A stretch of DNA of 64,000 nt from Selenomonas sp. ND2010 (GCF_000702005.1 NZ_JNKI01000002.1:186001-250000); one strand, 5' to 3'. Counted from the stretch's first letter, positions 24,789 through 34,300 are shown. Notes: a model not told the origin generated them from the letters alone. Made by a program: numbers and translations.

Positions 24789-25706
24789 TTATTCTTCGCC
24801 AATCATTCGAACTTCTGGTTGTAACTCTACTCCGTGCTTTTCTTTGACCCGACGCTGAACTTCGTGAATCAGATTCACAACATCGGCTGCCGTAGCACCG
24901 CCGGCATTAACGACAAAACCGGCATGTTTGGTGGATACCTGAGCACCGCCAACCGAAAAACCCTTTAGTCCCGTCTGGTCAATCAATGTTCCCGCAAAGT
25001 ATCCTTCCGGACGTTTGAACGTACTGCCAGCACTTGGCATTTCCAGTGGTTGTTTGCTCTCACGGCGCTGCGTATAATCAGCAATCTTAGCACGGATTTC
25101 CGTTTCCTCTCCACGCTGTAGCTGAAGCTCTACTTCGCAGATTGCCTCCCCATTGCTCTGGAATACGCTGTGACGATAGCCAAGCTCCATTTCTTCATGG
25201 GAGAACGTATGCAAATTCCCCTGCTGATCTACAGCACGAACGACATCGGCAACATTTTTCGTCTCACCATCGTAGGCACCAGCGTTCATGAAAATAGCGC
25301 CACCTATGCTGCCCGGAATGCCACAAGCATACTCAAGCCCTGTGAGTCCATTCGCAGCTGCACACTCGGATACATCTTTCAAAAGGGCGCCAGCCCCCGC
25401 AATAATCCGCGTTCCCTCGCAGCGAATCTTAGCCATCGGTGATGCAAATTTTACCACGACGCCACGGATACCTTTATCGCGAACCAGCATGTTCGAACCA
25501 TTTCCCAGCATCGTCAAAGGCAGCTCGTAATCTTTTACAAGTGTTAAGACCTTCTGCACTTCTTCAAGGGACGCAGGAAAAATCAGACAGTCTGCCGGGC
25601 CGCCAATTTCAAAGGTGGTATGTTTACTCATGGGCTCATCCAGCAACAATTGCTCTGGCTTCAAAAACTCCTGACAAGCCTTGATAAAATTTTCATTGAT
25701 TTTCAT
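24789..25706 (-). CDS. murB: UDP-N-acetylenolpyruvoylglucosamine reductase
   Basis: A 305-aa FAD enzyme that reduces the enolpyruvyl group to make UDP-MurNAc for peptidoglycan. FAD-binding: KHTTFEIGGPADCLIFPAS and LGNGSNMLVRDKGIRGVVVK. Mid-domain: ACGIPGSIGGAIFMNAGAYD. The catalytic Ser is in PSAGSTFKRPEGYFAG and the C-terminal Glu in LQPEVRMIGE. Length and lack of the Tyr loop fit the type II MurB of Firmicutes. It lies 18 bp downstream of trmL and could be co-transcribed. Confidence 0.95.
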   Translation of the reverse strand: MKINENFIKACQEFLKPEQLLLDEPMSKHTTFEIGGPADCLIFPASLEEVQKVLTLVKDYELPLTMLGNGSNMLVRDKGIRGVVVKFASPMAKIRCEGTRIIAGAGALLKDVSECAAANGLTGLEYACGIPGSIGGAIFMNAGAYDGETKNVADVVRAVDQQGNLHTFSHEEMELGYRHSVFQSNGEAICEVELQLQRGEETEIRAKIADYTQRRESKQPLEMPSAGSTFKRPEGYFAGTLIDQTGLKGFSVGGAQVSTKHAGFVVNAGGATAADVVNLIHEVQRRVKEKHGVELQPEVRMIGEE

Positions 25707-25724
25707 GCTATATCATCCTATCTG

Positions 25725-26216
25725 TTATTTCGACCACATGCGAAGTCCCGGACCGGCTTCGGCAAGATTTGCATAATTCATTTGACGCATTGCTTCATAA
25801 GCGACAATGGCGACAGAATTCGAAAGGTTCAACGAACGAGCTTCAGCAATCATTGGAATTCGTACAGTGCTCTCCCAATTGGCATTGAGGATTTCCTCAG
25901 GAATGCCGGCAGACTCTTTGCCAAATACCAGCATATCATCATTCGTATAAGCCACTTCCGTATGAGCACGCGGTGCCTTTGTGGACAAATAATAGAAATT
26001 ATGTCCATGATACATTGCAAGAACTTCATCGAAGTTTTCATGATAATGTACCTTGACTAAATGCCAATAATCAAGCCCTGCCCGTTTTAAGTATTTGTCA
26101 TCGGTAGAAAAACCAAGGGGCTTGACCAAGTGCAGCTCGATACCAGTTGCCGCACAAAGTCGGGCAATGTTGCCCGTATTGCCGGGAATTTCCGGCTCTA
26201 TCAAAACTATATGCAA
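25725..26216 (-). CDS. trmL: tRNA (cytidine/uridine-34-2'-O)-methyltransferase
   Basis: A 163-aa SPOUT methyltransferase that 2'-O-methylates the wobble base of tRNA-Leu. The N-terminal HIVLIEPEIPGNTGNIARLC and the knot motifs LVFGKESAGIPEEIL and VRIPMIAEARSLNLSNSVAI are those of TrmL. The likely start is TTG at 26216 with GAGGTG upstream; the frame stays open further upstream through a hairpin region that is not coding. Confidence 0.9.
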   Translation of the reverse strand: MHIVLIEPEIPGNTGNIARLCAATGIELHLVKPLGFSTDDKYLKRAGLDYWHLVKVHYHENFDEVLAMYHGHNFYYLSTKAPRAHTEVAYTNDDMLVFGKESAGIPEEILNANWESTVRIPMIAEARSLNLSNSVAIVAYEAMRQMNYANLAEAGPGLRMWSK

Positions 26217-26273
26217 AATCCACACCTCAAATCGTATTTCAACGTTCCTTATTATAACGAATTCCCCCAATAA

Positions 26274-26305
26274 ATACAAGCCTTCCCCTGGGGGAAGGCT
26301 TGTAT
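26274..26305 (-). terminator. Long perfect hairpin after ilvD
   Basis: ATACAAGCCTTCCCC pairs perfectly over 15 bp with GGGGAAGGCTTGTAT, loop of two bases. The U-tract is poor (TTATT). It separates ilvD from trmL. Confidence 0.6.
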
Positions 26306-26309
26306 CGCG

Positions 26310-26349
26310 TTGACAAGTCAACATGACTTGTCAGATTGACTTGTCAATC
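26310..26349. repeat. Three tandem TTGAC-ww-GTCAA palindromes
   Basis: TTGACAAGTCAA (26310-26321), TGACTTGTCA (26324-26333) and GATTGACTTGTCAATC (26334-26349) follow one another directly behind the ilvD stop codon. Each is an inverted repeat with a two-base centre. The same motif occurs at 47659-47683 in front of the ribbon-helix-helix gene. Confidence 0.6.
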
Positions 26350-28002
26350 TTATTTGAGAACTGCACCAGTGCTGGCAGACGTAGTGAGTTTTGCATAACG
26401 GGAAAGATATCCATGCTTGATTTTCGGTTCTGGCTGTTTCCAGTTGGCCTTACGCTTTGCCAGTTCTTCCTCACTGACCTTGAGTTCCAGCTTACGGTTC
26501 GGAATATCAATCAGGATGGTATCCCCATCTTCAATCAAGGCGATAGGACCACCCTCCATTGCTTCTGGTGATACATGCCCCACGCATGCTCCCTGGCTAG
26601 CTCCACTAAAACGACCATCGGTTATGAGACCGACCTTGAGGCCGCGTCCCGTGATAACTGCCGTTGGGTTCAGCATCTCCTGCATGCCGGGGCCCCCTTT
26701 CGGCCCCTCGTAGCGGATGACAACGACATCGCCATCGACGATATCTCCAGCCATGATTGCATCGCAGGCTGCCGTCTCCGAATCATAGCATTTGGCCGTA
26801 CCTTCATAGGTCAGCATATCGTCTTTTACGGCCGAAGCCTTAACTACCGCATAGTCTGGGGCAAGATTGCCCTTGAGGATGGCGATGCCGCCTTCTTTAC
26901 GATACGGTTCCTCGACACTGTGAATGACATTACGGTCTAAAACTTTTGCATTCTTGATGCGCTCACCCATGGGGCCGGTTACCGTCAAAGCATCGAGATG
27001 AATGAGTCCTTTCTTGGAAAGTTCATTCATAACCGCAGAAATGCCGCCAGCTTCCTCAAGATCAACCATGTGATGCGTTCCGCCCGGACTCAGTTTCGTG
27101 ATATAAGGGGTGCGGCGAGAAATCTCGTCAAACAGCGGTGCCGGGATCTCAATGCCTGCTTCATGAGCGATAGCGGTCAGATGCAGAACTGTATTCGATG
27201 AACCACCGATTCCCATATCCACGGTGATAGCGTTTTCAAAGGCCTTGCGCGTCAGAATGTCACGCGGCTTGATATCGTTTTGAACCAAATCCATGATGAC
27301 GGCACCCGCACGTTTCGCTAGCAAGCGGCGTGCTCCTGTGTAGGCGGCAGGAATCGTGCCATTGCCCGGCAAAGCCATGCCGAGGACTTCCGATAAAGAG
27401 TTCATGGTGTTGGCCGTGAAAAGACCGGCACAGGAGCCGCAGCCTGGGCAGCATTTTTCTTCGAGGTCACGCATTTCCTCCTCGGACATTTCACCAGCAG
27501 CATATTTCCCGGCTGCTTCAAAAGCCTGGCTAACGCTGACGTCACGGCCATGGAAACGTCCTGGCAGCATCGGTCCCCCCGATACGACTACACAAGGGAT
27601 ATTGAGACGAGCAGCCGCCATAAGCATACCTGGTACGACCTTATCGCAGTTTGGAATCAGCACGAGACCGTCAAAGCCCGATGCCATCGCCACCGACTCC
27701 ACCGAATCGGCGATGAGTTCGCGGCTGGCCAACGAATATTTCATTCCCTGATGCCCCATGGCAATACCGTCACAAACACCGATAGCTGGAAATTCGACTG
27801 GTGTTCCGCCAGCAGCGGCCACGCCCAGCTTGGCTGCATCAGCAATTTCACGAAGATGGATATGCCCAGGAATGATTTCATTGAAGGAATTGCAAATGCC
27901 AATCAATGGCTTTTTCAAATCTTCTGGACCATAGCCATTGGCATGGAATAACGAACGATGTGCACAGCGGGTAGCGCCCTTCTTAACGATGTCACTTCTC
28001 AT
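26350..28002 (-). CDS. ilvD: Dihydroxyacid dehydratase
   Basis: A 550-aa Fe-S enzyme that dehydrates dihydroxy acids in valine, leucine and isoleucine synthesis. Cluster cysteines: [10 protein letters not shown] and [20 protein letters not shown]. Other family motifs: [16 protein letters not shown] at the N-terminus, [20 protein letters not shown] and [16 protein letters not shown] near the end. Single gene here, with no other ilv/leu genes beside it and no T-box seen in the 160-bp upstream interval. Confidence 0.96.
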   Translation of the reverse strand: MRSDIVKKGATRCAHRSLFHANGYGPEDLKKPLIGICNSFNEIIPGHIHLREIADAAKLGVAAAGGTPVEFPAIGVCDGIAMGHQGMKYSLASRELIADSVESVAMASGFDGLVLIPNCDKVVPGMLMAAARLNIPCVVVSGGPMLPGRFHGRDVSVSQAFEAAGKYAAGEMSEEEMRDLEEKCCPGCGSCAGLFTANTMNSLSEVLGMALPGNGTIPAAYTGARRLLAKRAGAVIMDLVQNDIKPRDILTRKAFENAITVDMGIGGSSNTVLHLTAIAHEAGIEIPAPLFDEISRRTPYITKLSPGGTHHMVDLEEAGGISAVMNELSKKGLIHLDALTVTGPMGERIKNAKVLDRNVIHSVEEPYRKEGGIAILKGNLAPDYAVVKASAVKDDMLTYEGTAKCYDSETAACDAIMAGDIVDGDVVVIRYEGPKGGPGMQEMLNPTAVITGRGLKVGLITDGRFSGASQGACVGHVSPEAMEGGPIALIEDGDTILIDIPNRKLELKVSEEELAKRKANWKQPEPKIKHGYLSRYAKLTTSASTGAVLK

Positions 28003-28165
28003 TTTTCAACTCTCCTAATCCTGAGACATAAACTTCATCGCGAAAAATGTCTATCTCATTTAGACAATTGATGATAAAATCTCATTACATAGTTACAATT
28101 CTACTTCATTCACAGCCGAAAAACAAGTGATTAAGAAAAATTATTTACACTATTGTAAGAACTTA

Positions 28166-28702
28166 TTAGAATTCTATCCCTTTTTGTGCCTTGATGCCCT
28201 GTTCATAGGGATGTTTGACTTGCTTCATTTCGGTAACCAAATCCGCTCTTTCGATGAGTTCCGGCCTTGCCTCACGTCCAGTCAAGACCAGGTGCAAATC
28301 TTTGGGACGACAATCCAAAAGTGAGAGTACATCACTTACGGTAATGAGCCCAAACTTAACCGCATAATTGATTTCATCGAGAATGACCAAATCCCAGTCG
28401 CCACTCGTAATAGCCTCTCGAGCCATTGCCAAGGCCTTGTCAGCAGCTTCTTTGTGTTCATCTTCCTCATGCTCATCTGTATTGGTAAAGCCTAACCCGC
28501 ATTGCTTGATGGTGATACGGCCATCCACAGCCGCTAATGTCTCGATTGTCTTGAGTTCGCCATATTTCCAGCCGCCTTTGATAAATTGCAGGATACAGAC
28601 GCGAAGACCATCCCCCCAAGCTCTTATAGCCAACCCTAACGCAGCCGTAGTTTTGCCTTTACCATTTCCCGTATGAACGATAACCAAACCAAACTTTTCC
28701 AA
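28166..28702 (-). CDS. cobO: Cob(I)alamin adenosyltransferase
   Basis: A 178-aa CobO/BtuR/CobA-type enzyme that transfers the adenosyl group of ATP to corrinoids. The P-loop VIVHTGNGKGKTTAALGLAI is at residues 7-26; further motifs are VCILQFIKGGWKYGEL and LVILDEINYAVKFGL, then LVLTGREARPELIERADLVT. It is divergent from an SGNH hydrolase gene. No other cobalamin genes are in the window. Confidence 0.93.
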   Translation of the reverse strand: MEKFGLVIVHTGNGKGKTTAALGLAIRAWGDGLRVCILQFIKGGWKYGELKTIETLAAVDGRITIKQCGLGFTNTDEHEEDEHKEAADKALAMAREAITSGDWDLVILDEINYAVKFGLITVSDVLSLLDCRPKDLHLVLTGREARPELIERADLVTEMKQVKHPYEQGIKAQKGIEF

Positions 28703-28780
28703 TACCTATCACCTCTAAAATATGTTATACTTAGTGTTATACAATATTTTAAATAAAATTCCTGCAATTTGGTGTTATAT

Positions 28781-30400
28781 ATGAAGAAATTTTTACTTTT
28801 TACCTTTGTAATCGCATGTTTTACGATATTTTTCGCCTACGTCGCAGAAAAAACCGATCTTCTTGGTCTTCAGGGCATGACGCTTCAGACCTCCTTTGAT
28901 GAACACGATGGACATATGATCCTGTCCTGGGATCCGCTTCCTTATCCGTGCTTCTACAAAGTCGATACCTATTCCCATACAACGGGGCTTATCGAAGGCG
29001 AGCCGGAATATCATTTCTTTACCAGTGGCTTTACCCATAACGCTTCCTATGAAGTGCCGCGCAGCGGCATTCCCACTTGTTATCGCGTTACGGCTTACGG
29101 CCTTTTTGGCCCATTGACTCCGCCATCTGAGCCAATTGAAAATCCCATTTACAACAAAAACGTGCCGTCGCCATCGACCATTTATCATTATACGGAAGAC
29201 AATCCCGCCAGCTTAATGCCATTTCTGGTTTGGCATGCTGTGCCCAACGCTGTCTGCTACGAGGTGGAACTTTTGGCAGGTAAACCGGCACAGGAAGGCG
29301 GCACTACGCTCGATAAAGCCAACCATTTGGAAAGCACTCGCATGATTTTTACCAATGGCTGGCAGGCCAATCTGCAAAAATATGCCCAACGCAAATTCAT
29401 CTATTGGCGTGTTCGTGCGCTTGACCTGCATCACAATCCAATCGGCGAATTTTCCAAGGCCGAGGAACTTCACATCAATCCAGACCTTCCTCAGCCCAAT
29501 CATCCGCTGCTCAACACTTTTGACCAGATGCCAAATTTCCAGATGCCAGTCTATCCGGTCTATCAGTGGATACCGCTAAATAATGCCACCCGCTATGAGG
29601 TGGAACTTATGATACATCCTCCAGCGGAAGAAAATGGCACTACCGCCGAAGAAAGTGCCGTCTGGCGCAAAACCGTCGAGGTGGCTTCCGCCTGCTACGA
29701 TGAATATCCCCGTCCTTATGCTGGCGATTATTATTGGCGTGTGCGCGCCGTAGATCCGCGGGGGCAAACCATTGGCAGTTGGTCCGATACGGCCCATTTC
29801 ACAATGCCAGAGCTTCCTGAGCGAGTGCCGGTTGCCGTTCTTGGTGACAGCATCACCCATGGTGGCGGTGCAGTTTCTAATTCACCGGCAGCGCTAGAAT
29901 ACAGCTATACCACCTATTTTGATTTCCCTTGCTTGAATCTTGGACGAAGCGGCGATACGTCAAAGACTTCGATGGAACGTTTTGACCAAGATGTATTGCC
30001 CGTTCATCCGATAAATCTGTTGATTCTCACGGGAACCAACAGCTTACGCGCCCCCAACACTACTCCCGAAAGCGTTGTAAATGATTTGAAAGTCATTCGG
30101 GATAAATGCCTAGCCAACGACATCCGTCCGATCTTTATGACGCTGATGCCGGTCAATCCGAAAAATATCCTCTTCGCATTCCAAGCTCCGACGGACCCAA
30201 AATGGGAAACGAAACTCCAAATCATCAACGGCTGGATTCGCCAGCAAGATTACTATATCGATTTGGAACCGTACTTCTACGATCCGACCCACAAAATCAT
30301 GGACAATAAATTCTCCGTGGATGGTCTTCATCCTGACGTCTATGGCAAAATGCTAATGGGAGAAATCATCAATATGAATCAGGATAAGCTGCTTCGATAA
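28781..30400 (+). CDS. Secreted/anchored SGNH hydrolase with Fn3-like region
   Basis: A 539-aa protein. An N-terminal hydrophobic segment (KKFLLFTFVIACFTIFFAYV) acts as signal or anchor. Residues about 30-340 contain three beta-rich repeats with WxPLPxxxxYKVD, WHAVPNAVCYEVELL and WIPLNNATRYEVELM patterns, each ending in YWRVRA, typical of fibronectin-III-like units. The C-terminal SGNH/GDSL domain has VAVLGDSITHGGG (Ser), NLGRSGDTS (Gly), LILTGTNSL (Asn) and SVDGLHPDVYGKM (Asp, His). Likely a cell-surface esterase or carbohydrate deacylase. A paralogue lies at 43288-44670. The ribosome site is weak. Confidence 0.8.
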   Translation: MKKFLLFTFVIACFTIFFAYVAEKTDLLGLQGMTLQTSFDEHDGHMILSWDPLPYPCFYKVDTYSHTTGLIEGEPEYHFFTSGFTHNASYEVPRSGIPTCYRVTAYGLFGPLTPPSEPIENPIYNKNVPSPSTIYHYTEDNPASLMPFLVWHAVPNAVCYEVELLAGKPAQEGGTTLDKANHLESTRMIFTNGWQANLQKYAQRKFIYWRVRALDLHHNPIGEFSKAEELHINPDLPQPNHPLLNTFDQMPNFQMPVYPVYQWIPLNNATRYEVELMIHPPAEENGTTAEESAVWRKTVEVASACYDEYPRPYAGDYYWRVRAVDPRGQTIGSWSDTAHFTMPELPERVPVAVLGDSITHGGGAVSNSPAALEYSYTTYFDFPCLNLGRSGDTSKTSMERFDQDVLPVHPINLLILTGTNSLRAPNTTPESVVNDLKVIRDKCLANDIRPIFMTLMPVNPKNILFAFQAPTDPKWETKLQIINGWIRQQDYYIDLEPYFYDPTHKIMDNKFSVDGLHPDVYGKMLMGEIINMNQDKLLR

Positions 30401-30437
30401 AAAAGTACTGGATTCGAAAAAGAATCCAGTACTTTTT
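30399..30437. terminator. Bidirectional terminator
   Basis: AAAAAGTACTGGATTC pairs with GAATCCAGTACTTTTT around GAAAAA. It directly follows the SGNH stop codon and has T-runs on both strands. Confidence 0.85.
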
Positions 30438-30479
30438 GCTTATTGAATGCAATTGATTGAAATTTGTTCACAAATATCA

Positions 30480-30508
30480 TTGACACTGTGCAAAAACTTG
30501 CGTATACT
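30480..30508 (+). promoter_or_regulatory. Strong promoter of the 86-aa protein gene
   Basis: TTGACA (30480-30485) and TATACT (30503-30508) with 17-bp spacing. The start is predicted at about 30515, immediately before a perfect inverted repeat. Confidence 0.75.
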
Positions 30509-30515
30509 TGGTAGC

Positions 30516-30559
30516 ATGTTTTGAAAATCGAAATAAGGGAGTTTCGATTTTCAAAACAT
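30516..30559 (+). promoter_or_regulatory. Perfect 18-bp hairpin at the mRNA 5' end
   Basis: Positions 30516-30533 and 30542-30559 are exactly complementary over 18 bases, with loop TAAGGGAG. It lies at the predicted transcript start and about 65 bp before the ATG. There is no T-run, so it is not a terminator. A 5' stabilising structure or a protein/RNA binding element is more likely. Confidence 0.7.
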
Positions 30560-30625
30560 ATTGGGATAAAAAGATGTTAAGGATTTTTGAATTGGGATTT
30601 GTGGAAAATCCCCAAGGAGGATATT

Positions 30626-30886
30626 ATGAAGAATCTTGAATGGTGCGAACTCGCGAATAAATTTTATGCATTCAAAAGCGTTGCTGATCAGCTCGGCTTT
30701 TATGTTCCGGAGCTGCAGGGCATGGAACACAGCCTGGAGCTTTGCCGTCCGTTTGCCTTTGACGCTGCAGTAGAAAACAAAGTTCGCAACCTGTCTGAAA
30801 CGCAGCTTCCGAAGATTGACTTCTCGAAGCTGGCTGTCGCTCATCCGCCGATTTACGATGAAAACGACGAATTGGCTCAGGCCTAA
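30626..30886 (+). CDS. Small hypothetical protein, probably well expressed
   Basis: MKNLEWCELANKFYAFKSVA onward, 86 aa, soluble and slightly acidic, ending PPIYDENDELAQA. AAGGAGGATATT before the ATG is an ideal ribosome site. The unit is self-contained: near-consensus promoter, 5' hairpin, gene, strong terminator. Codon use looks biased to common codons, which hints at high expression. No family recognised and no catalytic motif seen. Confidence 0.7.
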   Translation: MKNLEWCELANKFYAFKSVADQLGFYVPELQGMEHSLELCRPFAFDAAVENKVRNLSETQLPKIDFSKLAVAHPPIYDENDELAQA

Positions 30887-30890
30887 CATA

Positions 30891-30932
30891 AAAAGAACTC
30901 ACTTCTCATTTTGGGAAGTGAGTTCTTTTTTT
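30891..30932. terminator. Bidirectional terminator
   Basis: AAGAACTCACTTC (30893-30905) pairs with GAAGTGAGTTCTT (30915-30927), followed by T-rich sequence on both strands. It serves the 86-aa gene and the convergent hybrid kinase, whose stop codon is at 30931. Confidence 0.85.
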
Positions 30933-33087
30933 AATCCAGATATTCATGCAGCTTTTGGAAAAGGCTGGGAAGGTCGATGGGCTTTAGGATATAATCGTTC
31001 ATGCCACTCTCCTTGGCCGCCTTGCGGTCTTCATCAAAGGCATTGGCAGTCATCGCAACGATTGGTACGGTCTTCGTCCATTCGGATTTCATAGAACGAA
31101 TCATTTTCGTAGCCTCCAGACCGTTCATGACTGGCATTTGTAAATCCATCAATATCAGTCCATACCCATAATCCCCAGCTTTTGTTACCATATCAATTGC
31201 CTCTGCCCCATTGGTGGCCAATTCCAGCTCGATACCAGTTCCTTCCAGCAGAGCAAAGACAATCTCGGCATTGATTTCATTGTCTTCCACCAGCAGCACA
31301 CGCCCTTGAATCTTTTCACGATTCAAGACCTCGCTACTGTTATCGAGCTTATTGCCTCCCATGGTTGGCATTTCGATATAGGCTTCATTGATTTTACTGC
31401 CTACCGGTACAATGATCTCGTCATTCTCTTCCGTGGTATTGGCCGATTGTTGCGATTCATCCACCAGTCGGAAGAGAAAATTCATCGTAATTTCCGTACC
31501 AGTCCCCAGCTCACTCCAAACAGAAATATCGCCGCCCATCATATCGACGATATTTTTGACGATAGCCATGCCAAGCCCTGTTCCTTCGGTCTTGCTGACG
31601 GTACTCGTACGCTCGCGGGTAAACGGCTCAAAAAGATGGGAAAGGAACTTCGGATCCATGCCGATTCCCGTATCGCGAATCGAAAAGGTAAAGCTGGCAT
31701 ACCCCGCCGGTGCTTGAGCATGCTGCGAAATCTCCAAGGCAACCTTGCCGCCGGGTTTGGTGAATTTCACCGAGTTTGACAGACAGTTTAACAGCACCTG
31801 CTTAAGACGCAAGTAATCGCACATAATGCGAGTGTTCTTTATCTCGTCCATATCCACGGTAAACTCCAGCTGATGGGCCTGCACATCTAACTGCAAGATA
31901 TTGTGGATCTCTTTTACTACATCGCCCAAATCAGTCTCGGATTCGCCGAGATTCATGCGCCCGCTTTCGATACGGCTCATATCGAGTACGTCGTTTATCA
32001 GCGATAGCAGATGATTGCTTGCCGTAGCGATCTTATCCAGATATTCCCGCACGCGGCTAACCTCTTCGATATGAGCGGCCGCCAGAGCCGTATAGCCCAT
32101 AATCGCATTCATCGGCGTCCGGATATCGTGGGACATATTGGTCAAAAAATCCGTTTTGGCCTGATTGGCAGCATTTGCCTGCTGCAAAGCCAGCTCCAAT
32201 TGTTCATGCTGCAGGGCAAGTTCATGGTTCTGCTCGTTGATGAGTTTGGTCATCTCAAGTTCTTTGGCCTGATTGTAGTCAATACCGATAAAGGACAGAA
32301 TAATACGGGTAGCCTTTCCATCCTCGCCGCGGTCATGGACCTGGAATAAAGCCCGGCGCCAGGTATTATCCTTGCCGGTTAGTTCGTAAATATACTCACG
32401 ACGCTGACTGCCACCGATAAAGTCTTTGACAAACAACGGGTTCGCCAGGTTCTTCCAAACTTCCTGATATTTGGGTTTAACACGCGTTACGATCTTGTTT
32501 ATAACCGTCTGGTAGGAAACCGTTGTGCCATTTTTATCTTCGGCTCCTTCTGGTGCTCGGAAGATACGGATATTGCCCGCATTCAAATCGCAAAAATATA
32601 CCGCATCGTATTCCTTAATCAATTGCTTATTGACAATCGTCGTGGCAATATCCTGGTCGCGCAGTCGTATCCCAAGAACCACGGCACCAGCTTCTCCTTC
32701 GACTGGGTCCACCCCTACGAATTTCATCTCACCAAAGCGTACTTGTCCATCCAGCAGCAAAGAAAAACGAAAACTATACGAATGCTCCGTCTTCAGCTTT
32801 TTTCGAACCACGCTCAGTGAGGCCATAGCCCGGACACGCAACCGTTCTAAGGGATGCACTTTCGCCTCTACATATTCCTTCATGGCCGCTTCATAATTCG
32901 CATCCCCTTGTGCCTGATCAGCCATGCAGTCGCCGAGAACATTGGCAGCGGATAAACATTCCATGCTTCCGTTGGCCAATTTGATACGATATGTGGCTGC
33001 ATACTCTTCCGCTAATGCCAGCAGGGCATCCAGGTATTCACGTTTCATTGCTGAGGCAATTTGATTCCCCTTATTGATATCGTTCAT
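30931..33087 (-). CDS. Soluble hybrid sensor histidine kinase/response regulator
   Basis: A 718-aa protein without membrane segments. Residues 1-275 are an N-terminal sensory region with a PAS-like second half. A coiled coil lies at 276-312. The HisKA domain has NMSHDIRTPMNAIMGYTAL with phospho-acceptor H320. The HATPase domain has LLNCLSNSVKFTKPGG, RDTGIGM and GTGLGMAIVKNIV. A C-terminal receiver domain (about 595-718) has ED at 601-602, the phospho-acceptor D648 in LILMDLQMPVMNG, and a conserved Lys near DYILKPID. It is downstream of the CheB-like gene (30-bp gap) and likely co-transcribed. The signal sensed is unknown. Confidence 0.88.
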   Translation of the reverse strand: MNDINKGNQIASAMKREYLDALLALAEEYAATYRIKLANGSMECLSAANVLGDCMADQAQGDANYEAAMKEYVEAKVHPLERLRVRAMASLSVVRKKLKTEHSYSFRFSLLLDGQVRFGEMKFVGVDPVEGEAGAVVLGIRLRDQDIATTIVNKQLIKEYDAVYFCDLNAGNIRIFRAPEGAEDKNGTTVSYQTVINKIVTRVKPKYQEVWKNLANPLFVKDFIGGSQRREYIYELTGKDNTWRRALFQVHDRGEDGKATRIILSFIGIDYNQAKELEMTKLINEQNHELALQHEQLELALQQANAANQAKTDFLTNMSHDIRTPMNAIMGYTALAAAHIEEVSRVREYLDKIATASNHLLSLINDVLDMSRIESGRMNLGESETDLGDVVKEIHNILQLDVQAHQLEFTVDMDEIKNTRIMCDYLRLKQVLLNCLSNSVKFTKPGGKVALEISQHAQAPAGYASFTFSIRDTGIGMDPKFLSHLFEPFTRERTSTVSKTEGTGLGMAIVKNIVDMMGGDISVWSELGTGTEITMNFLFRLVDESQQSANTTEENDEIIVPVGSKINEAYIEMPTMGGNKLDNSSEVLNREKIQGRVLLVEDNEINAEIVFALLEGTGIELELATNGAEAIDMVTKAGDYGYGLILMDLQMPVMNGLEATKMIRSMKSEWTKTVPIVAMTANAFDEDRKAAKESGMNDYILKPIDLPSLFQKLHEYLD

Positions 33088-33117
33088 TTTTTAGCTCCTT
33101 ATGACATCCGCACAATA

Positions 33118-34257
33118 TCAGCCGGCATTGCGGCAGATTGCTTCAATCGTTGCGGCAATCTTCTCTAACGGCACCTGTTCTTCGACGGCTCCTAATTCAT
33201 AGGCAGCCCGTGGCATTCCGTATACCACAGAGGACTGTTGATCCTGCCCGATCGTTCGAGCCCCACAGCGAAGCATATCTAGTAGGCCCTCGGCTCCATC
33301 GCATCCCATGCCCGTTAAGATAATCCCCAGCGCAATATCCCCCGCTGCTTGAGCAACCGAATGAAACAACACATCCGCGGAGGGACAAACCCCGTGAACG
33401 GGGCGTCCCGCACGGCATTCGATTTTGAACCTTCCCTCGGTCCGATGTATCGTCATGTGTTTGTGCCCAGGCGCAATATAAACGGTATTGGGCGCAACGA
33501 TGTCGCCATCTTCGGCCTCCTTGACCGTCAGCGAACATTCCCGATCCAGTCGTTCGGCTAACCTGGTAGAAAAGACCGGCGGGATATGCTGCGCAATCAT
33601 AATCGCGGGAAGCGGCGGCTTTAACAGCGGCAAAATATCCGATAAAGCTTTGGTACCTCCGGTAGAAGACCCAATGGCAATGATTTGGATATTGGTACCC
33701 TCGCGTGCAGGCACGGGTTTAATGACTGGCGCCTGCACGCGAAACGGCCTGGAAGCAGCCCGCTCATCGAACGGCACCTTTATCGGTTCTGGTTTTGCCT
33801 TTTGCGTTTCCTGCCAAATATCCCGCGTTATCATCGTACTTTGGCCAACGGTTGTATTGGTCTGCTTACTCTCGTGAAATCCATCTATGACGGCTTTGGC
33901 CAAATCCGCATAGAAAATCTTTTTATCGAGTCCTGGCTTTGGTTTTACGAGATACTCAAAAACACCCATAGCCTGTGCCCGGCTGCGGGTGCGTTCTAAC
34001 ATTCCATAAGCGATGATCGGTGCCTTAGTAGTCCGAGAAAGTACCTCCAGGAAATGCTGACTTTCGATTTCCTGAATTCCCATAAAGAAATTTAATACGA
34101 CAACATTGGGATTAAATATACGGATTTTCAGTACGGCCTCTTCGGCTTCCGTAGCACTTTCTAGCTGCACCCCATCAATACGTGATCTCAATCCACCAAA
34201 TAGCGTGTCCCGATAAAAGGATGATGGTTCAATCACCAGAACACGTATCGTATCCAT
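33118..34257 (-). CDS. CheB-type methylesterase with degenerate receiver
   Basis: A 379-aa protein. The N-terminal receiver-like domain (1-125) keeps the fold but has N56 where the phospho-accepting Asp should be (VVVLNFFMG), and E10-P11 in place of the usual acidic pair. A linker of about 65 residues follows. The C-terminal CheB methylesterase domain has the Ser in IAIGSSTGGTKAL, the His in MIAQHIPPVFSTRL and the Asp in GMGCDGAEGLLDM, so catalysis should be intact. It would demethylate or deamidate chemoreceptor glutamates, with control other than phosphorylation. No cheR, cheA or MCP gene is in the window. Confidence 0.85.
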   Translation of the reverse strand: MDTIRVLVIEPSSFYRDTLFGGLRSRIDGVQLESATEAEEAVLKIRIFNPNVVVLNFFMGIQEIESQHFLEVLSRTTKAPIIAYGMLERTRSRAQAMGVFEYLVKPKPGLDKKIFYADLAKAVIDGFHESKQTNTTVGQSTMITRDIWQETQKAKPEPIKVPFDERAASRPFRVQAPVIKPVPAREGTNIQIIAIGSSTGGTKALSDILPLLKPPLPAIMIAQHIPPVFSTRLAERLDRECSLTVKEAEDGDIVAPNTVYIAPGHKHMTIHRTEGRFKIECRAGRPVHGVCPSADVLFHSVAQAAGDIALGIILTGMGCDGAEGLLDMLRCGARTIGQDQQSSVVYGMPRAAYELGAVEEQVPLEKIAATIEAICRNAG

Positions 34258-34300
34258 GTCGTTACTCCTTTTCCCCTTATCCCGTCATTCATTTTGCAGA

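Noticed and set aside
26324-26350. The TGAC palindromes behind ilvD as an intrinsic terminator
   Set aside because: There is no T-run on either strand, and the perfect 15-bp hairpin at 26274-26305 already fills that role; an operator is more likely.
28003-28165. A T-box or other riboswitch before ilvD
   Set aside because: That interval is the ilvD upstream region, and no T-box sequence, specifier loop or terminator/antiterminator pair could be seen.
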